This document shows positions 1 to 14,200 of a DNA stretch of 64,000 nucleotides, piece after piece. The DNA is from Tyto alba (lineage: Eukaryota > Chordata > Aves > Strigiformes > Tytonidae), in contig NW_024881261.1 of the NCBI RefSeq assembly GCF_018691265.1, positions 23,461,374 through 23,525,373 on the forward strand, given 5' to 3'. A program made the translations under genes and the position numbers. The stretch's first letter is position 1. Each line of letters starts with the position of its first letter. The notes under the pieces were generated by a model. It was not told the origin of the DNA and made no database searches. It saw only the letters and a program-made list of their open reading frames with translations.

Positions 1-3000
1 AATAAAGTCTTGTTTCAGGGGAAGGGGGATTATTATGAACATGCTTTTATATTCCAAACGCCACCTAAATACTGGACTGTACAGATGAAAGAGTAATTGT
101 TTTTAGCTGTCATATCTCACACACGGCTTCTCACAATAAGCACAAACTTCCTTTAAAAGTAATTGCAACAAAGAGCAGATCAAGCACCAATCTGTTCGCA
201 TTGTGCTGATTCATACTTAGTATAGCACCTAACATAAAAAACTTGTTTTCCAACTGCTGGTTAAGGAGTTAAAAATGCAAACTTGCATTTGTTACAAGTT
301 TCTGTGAATTTCACAAGCTGAATGAGAGTGGTAGCACTTGAATGAGCTCCAACAATCTGTTTCAGAACCAGCAGAGGAAAAGAAACTTGTCTCCCAAGTC
401 AGTGCATCACTGGTGTGATGCTGATGCTGCAGCATCAGTTCTGGAGAGGCGGCTGCTCAATGAAGGTCAGAGTGCATATAAGTAGACCGTACTGGTCTGG
501 CAAATACAGGGTTTTCCCCTTAGTGAACACTTCTTGCAGCTACTCAAGGGCCTATTAGGTGACTGTTTAGCTTCTAGTGCTCCACCCAACACAGCTGCCA
601 CAGAGACCTCCTCTCTGACAGAAACATCATAGCCCAGTGTCTTCCAGACAAAAAGAACCAAATCCTTAGGGAGTGTAAATTAGCTGTATCCCTTCAAAAG
701 CTGTGCTATTTATAGATCCTCTAGGAATCTGTCTACACATAAGCACCTTCAGCAGTAATGAAAGTCATAGCATAGATGGCATGAACTTTGACACTGCAGT
801 TTATATAATTTTGCTAATGAGCATACCCAGTCTCAGCTTAAAATCACCTGAGGCTTTCAAAGCAGTATATCACTGCAGCATGAGACTGCTAGCATTGATG
901 AAGAGATGTCAGCCAAGTCTCTGTCATGGGAATTCCAGAGACCAAATCTCTTCCTATTGCAGCGTGTCCCAGGGGGCTGCAGAGAATGGCTTTCCCCAGC
1001 AAAGATAACCCTGGGTCTGCCCAACAATGATGAGTTCAAACCACAGGCAATCTTTCCTGTGTTGCCTTTAGCAACACTGATATCAAAATAATGTTAGATA
1101 CCATGGCAATAAGAACACCTGGAGTCCTGACTGGGCTATTTTAAGAGAGACATGACTTTCTATTTTGCTAGCACAGATATAGTCCAAAATAAAGCACTCA
1201 ACAACAATACCTGCCTTTCTTTCAAATGGATGTGCTGGGAGCTTGCCTATACTGTTCTTATGTGCTTCTGCAGCAGTGTTAGCCAAACGTTGCCTCACTC
1301 TGTTTCAGCCATCTGGCTTGGGTAGTGGGGCAGTCAGTGTTTTTGTAGCGATCTCATCTGCTCCCTCCCAGTCATGAAGGATCTTGCAGATAAGACAGCA
1401 GGAGAGGTGATTCACTGCAGTCCTCCCACCACCATGTATTGCATTTCCCTGTTGTCACTGGCTTGCAGTCTGGTTTTAGGCAAGTCCCTTTGACCCATGC
1501 TCATTTCTCTTCCATAGTTCACAGGACAAAAGGGTGAAAATTATGGTCCTAAAGATCTTCAAGTTGGACAAGGCCTGGCACAGCATCTTTCAAATTAAGC
1601 CACTAGAAACACTGCAAGGCCAGCACAATTTCAAGTAACTACTAGTGCTGTCATCAAGACTCCATCCCATCCACTGTGCATTTTCTGTAGCCACATGTGC
1701 TGTCGCAGCAAAAGTCTGTTTGGAAACCTCTGATCTAGCATGTGTTGATCTGCATTACAAAGTGTTGCATAACAAAAGCTTACAGGAATTAAATACCAGA
1801 AAACATGTGGGCATCATATCACAGTTTACTACCACAATATTATGTGGCTTGCACTGAGATTTTACTACTGCTTTCCAAGGAAATTATCAGGAAACATGAT
1901 GGAATTTTCTATGCTGAAGTAAATCCTGTTCAAGGAACAAGACAACTTCCAGTAGGAAAAGGAATTACTGCAGTATCGGCTGGGACAGATGCCACAGTGT
2001 TTTATTTTATTGAAACGAATGGAAATTTGGTGATAATTTTTATTCACGTGATGTGTATTTAAACACTGATTAAAATGTTAGTGGTTTGAAACACACGATA
2101 AAATTGCAAGACTTAGCACAACCCATTTCAGTTGCTCTGACTAGTCTTCTAGAATCTGCAGATTTGTTAAAATGTTTTCCCATACTCATATATACTTTAT
2201 TTTCATTACAGTTGTTGTTCTTAACCTAGTATCAAGCCTCTGCTAAACATTTCTAAGCTCCAAGATCTGTACCCAAAGAGCAAAGATGTAGGGGCTTCTC
2301 AGTTCTAACCAGCCAAACTGACCTCTTCAAGACATAGCAACTGCTTTTGCATTTAGTTTCTGCCATTAATCTCTCCAATTCTTTGTGAAACAGACCCAGT
2401 CAGTATTATTTATTTTTAATAAAGAAGATATCCCTGGGATTGATGGAAGGAGATACTAAGGTGAAATGTCTATTTAATGCACATGGATAGCTACTTATGT
2501 CACTGTTAGGAATAAGATGGTCACACAGGATCTAGAGAAGGCAAAGGCAATACACTAAGTTATTGAAAGAGACTGTTTACAGTAAGATGAACAGTTTCAG
2601 GAGGAGATTATAGTTTCATGCATCATTCATGAGGTTAAATCTTTTCTGGGGGACAGTAGAGCATAACTGTTGGAGATGGTACTACTTACAAGGCCCAGAA
2701 ACTTAATGGCAATGGATTAACTGTGCTAACTAGAGAGAACTGCAAGCCACATACATAGTGGCTAACAGGACACACAAGACCTTTGCACTGAAATCCATGA
2801 GAGTGGAACATCAGAAAAGGTATCCTAACACCACTTCTCAGAAATCAGCTGTTCTATATCTAGTGTCATCTTTGAAAGACCAAATTCTGTAGATGTTACA
2901 GCTGTTCTATGTCTGACACTGCACTAAGCAGGTTTAAAGCCTAGTGAATCCACATGGTAGATTTCTCTGGTGAGAGGGAATGCTTTTGTAGCATAAGACA

Positions 3001-6000
3001 ATTGCAGCTGTTCCTTCCTCAGCTCCTGCTACAAGAAATGCAGCTGGGAAAGTCAGCAAGGCCTAGACAGCAACAATGCATCTGTTGCCAGCTTCCGGAA
3101 TAACAGGTAGAACTTTTAGAACAAGGTACAAACTGACAAATTTTGCTGGGACAAGTTTAGCACAGTTTGTCACAAAACTGGGAAACTACTTTGTTCTCTG
3201 CAGCCTTAACCTTGTCCTCAACCCTATTTCCATCTGCATTTAGCACTTAATTACATTTGAGAAAACAGTCTTGTAGGATGCAAGTCTTTCAGGGAGCTGG
3301 TGTTTCCAATTAATTCAGAACTTCGCTAGATAACATCTGTTCACTGCTACAGTGGCTGGCACAGAGCTCTATGCTTGACTACCATTTCAAATGCATATGC
3401 CAAGATCTTCTGCAGAAGTGAAGCAGAACATGATTAAACCTCTCATGAATTTTTTCTAAAATTGGAAGACCCATTTCAAAGCCTGTAGATAAGCATTTGT
3501 AGATATGCCTGTACAAAGAGGAGCCCTGTTACCTAAGGCTAGATGACACTCAACAAAAAGGCTTGCCCTATTTCTATTAATTAGTCAAAGAGATAGGCAG
3601 GAGATTTTGGTAATGTTTTTAAAGATGCATTTACAGCAATAGGGAACACACTATGGACTTCTGTACTCCTTATTTCCTTCCCATCACTCCAATATGAATA
3701 TTTAACACCTGCCCTTAACCAAGGCAGGTTGTGGGGCTTTGCTCAATTTGAGTTTTCTTAATTCTCTTGATTTGGGTCCAGCTGCTCAAGAAGTACTGGA
3801 GTAGTTAGACACCAATTCAAGAAGGGCACTTGAGAAGAAGGTGCTTAAGTCTAATTAACATCAACAGACCTAAGCATCTGGGCTGTTACAGCTTTGCTTA
3901 TCAGCATTCATTCAATAAACTATACAAGTGATGCATTTAGGCACACCAGAGTTCATGCTGCAGCATTCAAGTCAAGCTCCTGGAGCACACAACTGGAAAT
4001 CTAGAAAAATTATACTTCCTAGCTAAGTTAGATTATTTGGAACTCCAAGACTCTGAAAATTAGGGTTGGTGGTATCCAACCATCTAGCTTAGACGGCTCT
4101 CTTAAGTAGTAATTTTCCCTCTACTTTCTTCTCTTACATTGCCTGCAATGCAGAAAAAGCCCTGTGCAGGATTCTGCCAAGAGCACAAGCAAAACACTAG
4201 ATAGGACAAGATACATAAGACAAGAAAATTCAAAACTTGTACTTTTAAAAAAATGTTTTCAGCTAAGGTGATTAGCCCTTCTTTGACTTAATCAGCCTTT
4301 CCATGGTGGCTTCGGCAGTCACACTGCAGCAGATTTAAGACAACACATAGGGAAAAGAGAACAAATTCACTTGTAAAGGAACTCCACTAGTGTCTGATAT
4401 TATTCTAGGTGTGAATTAGCCCAAGTAGTTTATCACTGAGCAATTTCCATTTTCAAACTCTTGTACCAACTAATACTTTGCCAAAAGCAGAAAACCAAGT
4501 GCCAAATCTTACCTCGTAGTTCAGCACAGTGCTGCATCTTGAAAACCCATTTTGGGAGAAGGGCTGGGCTTGGAGGTGATAAACAGGATAGGAGAGTTCA
4601 ATGCTATGTGGCCGCTCCTCAGTTCCTTCCAAAAATAAATTACTACACCCTTTAAAACAAAACCTTGACCATACAAAATATTAAAGCCCTTGGCTCAAGC
4701 ACTCTTTGTACACAGCAGGAGGAGATGTTATCGGGAGCAGGCCAGCCAACAGAAATAACTGCTTAAGCAAAATCCTTTTGTGACCTGTCCATTGTTTCTG
4801 AACACCCAGCAAGAAGCAAAGGGTGTCCATCACTGGACTAGAACAACCCTGTGTAACAGCAAGAAGCTTTGCAAATATCATTAGCTACTATTCAAAACAG
4901 CAAGACAGTTGAAAAACACAATATGAGGGCTTACATATGCTTTATCACTTCTCTGCCATTCCCTCTCCCTACGCACAATCACTGTCCCAAACAATAGAAG
5001 GGAAGGAGGTTGCTGTTTAGTGAATGGAACAGGATATCGTAAGTCAGGACCTTCTGAAGCCAGGCTCAGAGTTAATTGCAAGCTGCTGTAAAATGCACAG
5101 CAGGAACCTGCAGTCAGACTGAAGTTCTGGCTGCACTACTGTACCACGGAGCAAGGACACACAATGACATTTATCACACCTTGTACAGACAATCTGCATT
5201 TGGAATAACACTGCCTCTTCATGCATCTGGGTATAGACAGACTCTGGACCATGCAGATGCATTAATACAGTGTCAAAAGCCATCCATGCCATTTGGAGAT
5301 GACTAACTGTTTCCTCACAGGGGTTCCAGACACTCAGAAGTGTCACATTTGGTGGCTGGTCTTTGGGATACCATCCACAGAACAACCCTCATATGAAGCA
5401 TATGAAAAAAGTCACACAAAGGACAAACAAGAATTATGTTGTTGTAGCTGATACAGCCAGGGCAAGATGTATAAAATGGGAAAAATAGCTAGTAGGAGAA
5501 TGTAAGAAGGTAAGAGATAGAACAGGCCCACCCAGTGATATGCTGCCAATATTTTAAAATAACAGCTCCCAGAAGCATCTCCCCATCATGTGATGGATCC
5601 CACACAGCAGGAGTGGCTGTGCTGCAGAGAGAAGTGCTGGGTGGGTCGAGGAATCTGTTTGCTCTTCTCTTGTTTTCCCCATTTAAACAATGTTTTCATA
5701 AACACAACCAAGGAGGGAGGTGGCTCCACTTGGCAGACAGGCTCCTCCTGAGTAAATTTGCTGGAAGTGTTTTTCTCTGCTCCTGAAAGCTGTACTAAGC
5801 ATACTCAATAGCTGTGCACAGAGCTCAGCAGGTACAACCCAAAGCAGTGCTGAAGGATTTGTGCCAGGAATGAGATTGATCCTTGCCTCACTATTTCTCC
5901 TTCCCCCTTCCAAAATATCTGCTCTTCCAGTATAAGAAGATGCATTTTAAAAATAATGCAGTTTTACTCCCCAAATGAATAATAACCAGAAAATGCAATT

Positions 6001-8390
6001 TGGCATAAGAAATTACTTTCCTCTTCAACAAGGGCTGGTTCCTGAAATTCCAGTGACCATCCTCCCAACACACTGTTGTCTCAAACTTTACAGAATGACA
6101 CAGATTTACCAAGTGTGATAAGTATGCCTTAGATTCTTTCCCTGTAATACCCCTCCTTTTAGGCACTCACTTGTTTCCTGACCACTTTTTGGGTCCTCAG
6201 AAACAAATGAGATGTAAAAACCACTGCAGTGCAGCAAGGCTCATCCCTGTCCTCACTAGGTGATGCAGTACAGGAAGAACTTGCTCTTAAATCACCCATG
6301 TCAGTCCTTCCCCCCCCATGTATAGATGATGCTTAATTATAACTGACACATATTTCTGATGCAGGGATTGCTTTATGTATTTCAGACACCTAATGCTAAA
6401 AAAGTGCGATCTTATTTCAGTCCCAGACCAGGTTTCCAAAAATCAGAGCTAGCCAGATCATTTTATGCTCAGTAAGAAGGAGACAAATGTATCTACCTTA
6501 CATACTTCTGTCTTTTCATACTTAATAACCAGGTGTTGAATTGTCCTCTAGGGAAGAGTCCTATCAGGGCTGAGAGACTGAGGTATTACAAAGCTGTTTA
6601 CATTGAGGCCATGCAAGATTTATGCACTATATGATTAGCCAGAATCAGCCTCTAGGGTTAAGCTTGCAGATACTAGTTTGCCATAGACAGAAATAGTAAG
6701 TAATCTAATCAAGTATTTTGCTATTTAATATGTAGCCTAATTAAGATATCGTAATACGTTCAAGAAGTAACATAAGGTCCATGCCCTGTAAGAGATTTCT
6801 TGTAATACGAGAATATCACTTTTGTATAGGTTTAGAGTTATTAATGAGAGGAAACTAGCATTAGAAAAATAAATAAATAAGGACCAGAAACAAGCAGGAA
6901 TGTTGGCAAAGAAATACAGAGCCCCATCAGCAGATAAAAGCAGCACTGTGATCAGGGCTGAAAATAGTTCCCCAAGTAAATTTATCATCTTTGGTACAAT
7001 AATAAATCCATGTGCATGGCATTTGGAAAACAGCACACAGTGCTACAGTTACTGAAAGTACTGGTAAGGGAAGCTGCCTGCATTACCATCAGGTGTTTAA
7101 AAGGTCCAGGTTCTTCACTCTAGGCAGAAACAAAGGTAATCTTGTTTCACAGAAGGCAAGACAAAAAATGGATTTGTGCTCTGTGCAGGACTGCTATTCA
7201 TTGTAGGCAAAACATAGTGACAGCAGGATAAGTCCTTACTTCCAGTATTTTAAACATAATCTCCAGTTCTAACAGGCTGAACTTATCAAGATGGTCTGAG
7301 TGTGGGTGAGAGTCAGAATCCATTGCCTAAGAGTGCCAAAAGTCAGCTCAGCAGCCATATCTGAGGGTTCAGCCTGATCCCACTGGAGCCAGCAAAAGGA
7401 AACCTGTAAGATACCGCAGCCTTTCCATAATGAGTGCCTAAACCCAACTACAGCACAGCCTGAGGTAGGCACTGAGTTTGCCTTGCCTAGACAGCTTCCC
7501 ACCCCTTGTGAGGACTCACATCAGGCCATGACATTCCCCATTTTAGCACTCTGACCCCTCTGGTCTGTGTTTTGGTTACAAACCACTATTGACAGCTGGC
7601 AGCCAAGACTCCCAATGTGCATGTAAGTTACAGAAAAACACTAAGCAGTCTCCAAAAGTTGTGCTAAATTCCTATACTTCAAACAGCAGAACATCTATAA
7701 CTCCAGGAGGCCACAGCCTAAGTAGGTAGGGACAAACCACACAGCTGAATGAGAAGACTAATGCACAGTTTCCCATGGCTAGCATCAACTTAGGCAAACA
7801 AAAATTACCAGAGCCAAGCCACAACACTGCTTTGGTATACCATGATCCAATATTTAGTCTTTCAGGGATTTTACCTTCCCCTACCTCCTTAATGCTAATA
7901 GTGACACTGTTTTCCAGGAGGTCACTGTTCCATGACTGCAACACATGAATACCATGTACTCCCTGTTAAGAAGGAGGAAGACAGCACAACTCAATTATTC
8001 AAAAACTTTAGAGTGAGAGCCAGTTTTAATATAAAGATGTCAAACTACATAAAGTCCACTGCATTCCAGGCACATTTTGCAATTGTTCATTTATCCGCAG
8101 TATTAACAGTTTACCTATCACTTCTAGCTTAAATTTTCTGACTTCCACGTACCACAACTATCTCTCTGTGCTTTAGTCTGAGCCACCTAGATTGGTTTTC
8201 CTTTGTGAGATATTACACTCTGCCAACTTCAGCTAAAACCATGAACCCCAAGCACATTTCATTATTCAAATTGCATCAGATTTGTACCAAATGTAGAAAA
8301 TTTCAGAGCCTTACTGAGAAAGCCATATTCAGTTCACTGTATTTTTAATAGCAGTTACTAGGAACCCCAACAGATATCTGAAGAACAACT

Positions 8391-8652
8391 GTTTTTTTGG
8401 TTTTGTTTTTGTTTTTTTTTTTTATTTTATCAGGGGGTAAATTCAGCTGCATGAGCAAGTTCTCGCTTATTTCAGAGACTCCACCTCCGTAATTCTCCCT
8501 GCAGGATACAGAATGGCTACAAACAGGACAAATTCAATGCCTGACAATAGCACTAGATTAGAAAATGTTGTTAGTGACTGCATATCCCCATGCACAGAGT
8601 AGTGTTATACTTGTTCTTTTATTTTTTCCTTTTTTTTTTTTTTTTTTTTTTT
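8391..8652. repeat. two T-rich homopolymer tracts
   Basis: T-rich sequence at 8,391-8,430 and an uninterrupted run of about 23 T at 8,630-8,652. No target-site duplication or source element was recognised, so I call these simple repeats only. Confidence 0.7.
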
Positions 8653-11181
8653 AATACAGTGACCTTGTCTAGTCATCACTTGACTTTCAAACTTTCTCCT
8701 TAAACTTTTGAATCCTCAGTTGTGTCTTCATCAGACCAGTAAGAAGCTTTGAGTTGGTCTGTACTTTTTTTTAAATTAAACTAGTCACCATGGTCTGCTT
8801 AGAAGCTTTACCCAAAGTATAGTATAACACAATTACACATGAGTTGCCAGGTCTTAATAATGCAGAGAAGGCAAAATGTTTAAGTCCATTTTCTTCTTGA
8901 GACATAATCCTGGGGTACATGGTGATTATCATGGCTTACAAAACCAAAGGAACCTGATGATCTGTGTTTTGTGTTTAGGATTTTATTCTTGAATCATTTC
9001 TCAGTGTTTCAAATGCTCAGAAACACATTTAACAGGCAAAGGAATTGACTCTTGAAACATTACAAAAGACAAGAAAAACATTTTCATCTATTGCATTGTG
9101 TGAATTCTACAAACATGTCATGTCAATAGCATTGACTGAACATCTTTTGCAAATAAAAGGTACAATTTAAAATGGCCATCATTTTACCCTTATCACAGAT
9201 AATGATATAGTGACTATTAGCACTGAGCCAGTCTGAGTGGCATACTGTAGATAATGAGGCCAATCTCAATGTTATCAGCATCTCAGTGTTAACTCACATT
9301 AGAAGTTAATGAATAAGTAAGCATATTAATGTAGTCACATATTTTTAAAATACACATTTTAAGTGTTCTCTGAGTCTAGTAAGCCATAAGCAAGTAAACC
9401 CAGTAGAGAATACTCTGGTAGTTATTTCGTGCATTGGTGTTACTAGGCAACATTCATACCATCTTATGCAGTCGGCCATACACATGCAAGATCACACAAA
9501 GAAGGACAACATTGCAAAACCATAGGCAGAGCTGGATTGAGATGCTTTGAAGACTGGAGCAATGCAGCAACATGACTGCAAAAGTGTTATATGACTGCCA
9601 GTTTGTGTGCATTAGTTAGTACTATAGGAATCCTATGGATTTTTTAGTCTCCCATATCCTTTCTTCTGGTAAACTTACACCTACTTGTACAAAAAAGACT
9701 GATTTTTCACAGGCTGTCTCCTGTGAAATCATTTTTGCCCCTGCAGTTGAGTACAATGTGACCCTTTTTTTAAGCCTGCCTATTCATAGCTGCAAAAAGT
9801 TGCCAGAAAATGAGATTCCCAATGAAGTAGGCAAGAAATATTTTTCTCAGAACTTTTGCATCATTCTTGTGCACAGATATTTTATGACCAGGTAAAGACA
9901 GACACCTGTGCTCCTTAAGATTCAGCTTTAGAGCAAGTAAGGTCAGTTCTTAAATTTAGGAAGCAACATCCTGTGACAAAGTAGAAGCAAGTCTGTAATG
10001 TTATTGTTACAAGGTGCTTTATGTGAAAAGCATGGACAGAACCAAAAAATTTATAATAAATTCTAGTAAGTATAGAGGATGCAAGGATCACAGCAGATCC
10101 ACACCCCCTTAGGTCTGCAACACTTGTCTCAACCTGATGTGGCACACCTGTGTTCAGCTATAGCATTTGAAACATTTTCTTACTGAAGTCTCATCATTAT
10201 ACTGTATTTTCATTATTCCATTAATGACCCTGTTGTGGAACCATTCCTGAAAAGTGGTCAACTGCATTGGGAACAATAATAGAGTAAAACTCTATTTGCA
10301 AAAGTTGTTTTGATTCAGATTTTTAAGCATGCTCTTCTATGAAGTCATGGTTCTAATACATTTTGCAAAACATGCATGAAACCTGATTTCAGTAATTGCT
10401 CATAACAACAGAAATCTTCAACAAACATTTACTGTATTTTTTTGTAGAAAAACATTTGACCAGACTTCCAATTTAGAGATACAATCCTTAGTCTTTGTTT
10501 GAACTCCTAATAGCATGAGTAAATCGACAGTTTTATGCCAGTCAACTCGAGGCTAAATACTTGAGGGTAAATACTAATAGAAAACAAAGTAGACTCAAGG
10601 GTTGTTCAGTGGGTGGGTTGTTTGTTTGTTTGTTGGGGGGTGGAGGGAGGCAGGATTTAAAGGTGTTTTCCAGCCTTTATTCTTGCAGAAAATAAGATTT
10701 GGCATTTTCCTATTTCTGCCACACATATGTTTATACCCTACACCAATAAAAGTATTATCAGATGCACAAATGCAACCTCAAAGATAGCTGGGCTGTGTCA
10801 GAGCCTAACCTGGTAAAGATTGCAGCTCTTTTGACTCAGCTGAGGGGTAACTAACACCAACTGAGGATCAAGCCCTTTACATGTTTTCAAAAGGGAAAGG
10901 CCATGGAAAGTGATTCCCACAGAATCAGGTTTTGTGTACATTTCCTGAAATTCTTTATCTGTAATTTTTCATTGGTCTATTTAATAATTTTATGAAATCT
11001 CACTCCAATTATATTTGGGTTTACAGTTCTATAATTCCCCACACCTTCCTCTACCCCTGACTCCATTACCGCTAAAAATTCAATTATAAATAAACTCTAT
11101 AACCAATTCTCTAACTTTTAGGCACTAAGGAATTATATTCCATTCTACTGCCTGGCAACTAGCTGGGCTGTGAATTGGACC

Positions 11182-11203
11182 AAAAAAAAAAAAAAAAAAA
11201 AAA
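11182..11203. repeat. poly(A) run
   Basis: A run of 22 consecutive A on the plus strand. It could be the tail of a decayed retrocopy, but the upstream sequence is not recognisable as a transcript. Confidence 0.8.
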
Positions 11204-14200
11204 GGAAAAACCCAACTGCAGACAAATAAATGTTTTTGAATCTTCTCCTCTTGATACAACAGCACTGTCACAACAACAGAAACTAGTCCAGACTTGCTAA
11301 CTCCAGCAGCATAAGAGCTCACTGTTACTGCTATGCAGATTATCAAATCCATGAAAATAGTAAAATGCAATATGCTAATAGGATATTTACCACAACAGTG
11401 TCATACACTAAGAAGTCAGTGTCCCACTCCTGCAAACTGCACATCTTCTGCAAGGCTCAAAGACTAAACTTTGATAAAGAATCAAAGACTAAACTGCATC
11501 AGTTGTTTATATAGCAGAGCTCATTTTTTTTTGTGATTCATGTCCTAAGTGGAACTATGGCCTCAAAAGAGACTGATATCTCTGTCTACTATATGCATTA
11601 ACTACAGCTTTAATGATTTTTTAAAAATTATTATTATTTTACAAAGTCTTTATTAAAGGCTCTTGCTATAACTGCATTCACTTTAGCAGTCTTTAGGATT
11701 TCAGCCACTTTAAAAGCATGAATAATTTTCCTAATCTTCTGATCTAGCCAGCCAACCTTATTATTCCATCAGCTTTAGAGAAATAAAGGAAACAAGACTC
11801 GTGGGGTCAAGATTAGAATTCCAAATGATATTCAGAAGGGCTACAGAACTAAATTCTAGATTGAAGAGAACTGGCAACTACTTTATGCCAAATCCATCAC
11901 TATCATAAACAGATGCAATTTCCAAATTTTTGCCAAGTTGCAGCCACTTATTCTGAGAACATGACCTTTTTCATTACAGTTATTCCTACCTCTCCCTGTC
12001 CCCCCCCCCAGCCTCTTCTTTATTTTGGCACACAGCCCAACACTGCATGCACCAGTTATGTTTTTATAATACTACAGTCTCAGTTTCCAGTAAGTGGTAA
12101 GAGCAGCCAAAATGGACATCACAGGGCCCTTATAAATAGTTAAAATCTAAACAATGGTCCTAAAAGAAGAACAGATTGAAAATGGCAGCAAAAGGCCACA
12201 TTTTACAACTTGTAAAAATGCTGAAAATGGAGGAATCAAACTTAGCTTGACTGAGGAATCAGGTGCACAAGACAGTATTGTTTCAAATGTGATTCTGCAT
12301 TGAGTATATGTATCATATTTTAGTCAAGCCCAAAACACCGAGCACTTGTAAATACACATTAAATAGCAGGCTAAAGCTTAAAGAGGGATTCAGTTAGCTA
12401 TTACTACATAGAGATCTCCCTAATCCATGGGTGCCTCATCCAGATGTCTAGGTATCCACAGGCTTAAAGTGTAAGCAAACCAATAGGTCAACAATATAGG
12501 CTTTTCTGTTAATCTGATAGAGTCTTTAAAAGCTATCTGAATTAGCCAGGCCTGGCTGTCTAGTCATCATTTAAAGACTTTGCTGTCTGCTTTCACATCA
12601 CATCTCAGATTTCTTCAGGACAAAACTTGAAAATAACAATTTTGAACAAAGTTACAGCTAAGGATATTTGTTGTTTGACTTCAAGCCCACTTAAAGGCTG
12701 GATCAAAACTCTTGTCTTATATCCCTTCACTTTCAGCTGAACAAGGATTTGACATTCTCTCTTGCAATAAGTCACTTCAAAGTTATTTTAGCTTTATATC
12801 CTAGTAGCTCAATCAGATCTCTATTTCAAGTGACTTTCACACAAGAAGTATTGGACTAACAGCTCTGAAGACAAAAGATCTGGCTACAGAGAGCACACAA
12901 CATAGGAGAGGAACATAGCAGCCTTTCATCCCCCTAACCGTGATCAGCTGGTGGGTATAAGTGTGGACTTCAACTTCAGCAGCCTGTCTCTCTGCATACT
13001 ATAATGGTAGTCTCTCTCAAAAGCTATAGATATCTAATTTGCAGATGCACTAAACTGAACAAACGCAGGGGTGAGATAAATAAGAAGATACCAAGATTTA
13101 AAATACTGTCCTAGAAATGGAAGGTCCACATGCTGCCATCCACCATTTGAATCAGCTAATTGTTATTGCACAGAGGGTTACTCTAGCTCAAGTTTAGGAG
13201 CTGAGTTGTGGAAGCTGAGAATTTCAGCTATAAATAGCTTTTAAAGAGTGAACACTACATATAGGAGTATAACTGCTAGGTACATGCACATTCCTGAAGC
13301 TGGCCTATAACTGCCAAAGCCATTTGGATGCAAATACTAAATATGTAACTGCAGCCTATTATTCCCTACATAATACCTGCAACGTGAGGACTTGGAGTGT
13401 TCAGTTGAATGGAGTGATCCCTAGCAGCTAGAGCAACCAGAGCAACTGCAGAGTTAACCATGAACAAGCCATTTCCATTGTTAATGGAAGTTAGGAAATC
13501 AAAAAAGAAGAAATCACATCACATAGCTATTGTTACAGCTAATAGTACATATAAACGCTTAGAGCTAACAAAATGTCATGGACTGCGTTCTTCAGCAAGT
13601 TTCAGTTCCAATTTTAGAATAAGTTTCTATGGCAACTGAGTTAATCCACGTGTTTTATATTACAATTCATGCTACAGATCATGTTTGACAAACCTCATAA
13701 ACTATCAATTTACATCTGATTGATACCTTGTTTGGCAATATAAAGCACCATTTGCTGGGTTGCAGGGATTACATTTTTTTAATTATTATTTTCACACACT
13801 GCTTCTTTTAATTACAAAGATGAAAACCCAACTATTTGCAACAGAACTTTACTAATGCATTGAATTACAATTTAAAAGAAGCAAACAGGTTCAGCATTTG
13901 TGATAGAGTGCCCAGAGTGGCCCTGCTCTTACTTTCCCACTCACTTCTTGCACAGGCATCAGCAGGCAGGACTTGTCTGCACCTCACAACAATCTGCTGG
14001 AGTTCCAGTTAAGTGCTAGCAATGCCATGGGTTATAGTAGCATGGAACAGAGAATGAACCAGCAAAGGATGCACAGAGCTCACCGAGGTCTGGCTCCATA
14101 TCAAGGTCAGTCACTGTAAATTGTTCTAATACAGGCATGTTTCTTTAAAAATAAAAGATACTACATCTCTTTTAAGAGATATTTTATAGCAAGTGTACTC

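Noticed and set aside
5044..5385. Minus-strand frame of 113 codons
   Set aside because: No recognisable motif, another frame overlaps it on the plus strand, and there are no promoter or splice features.
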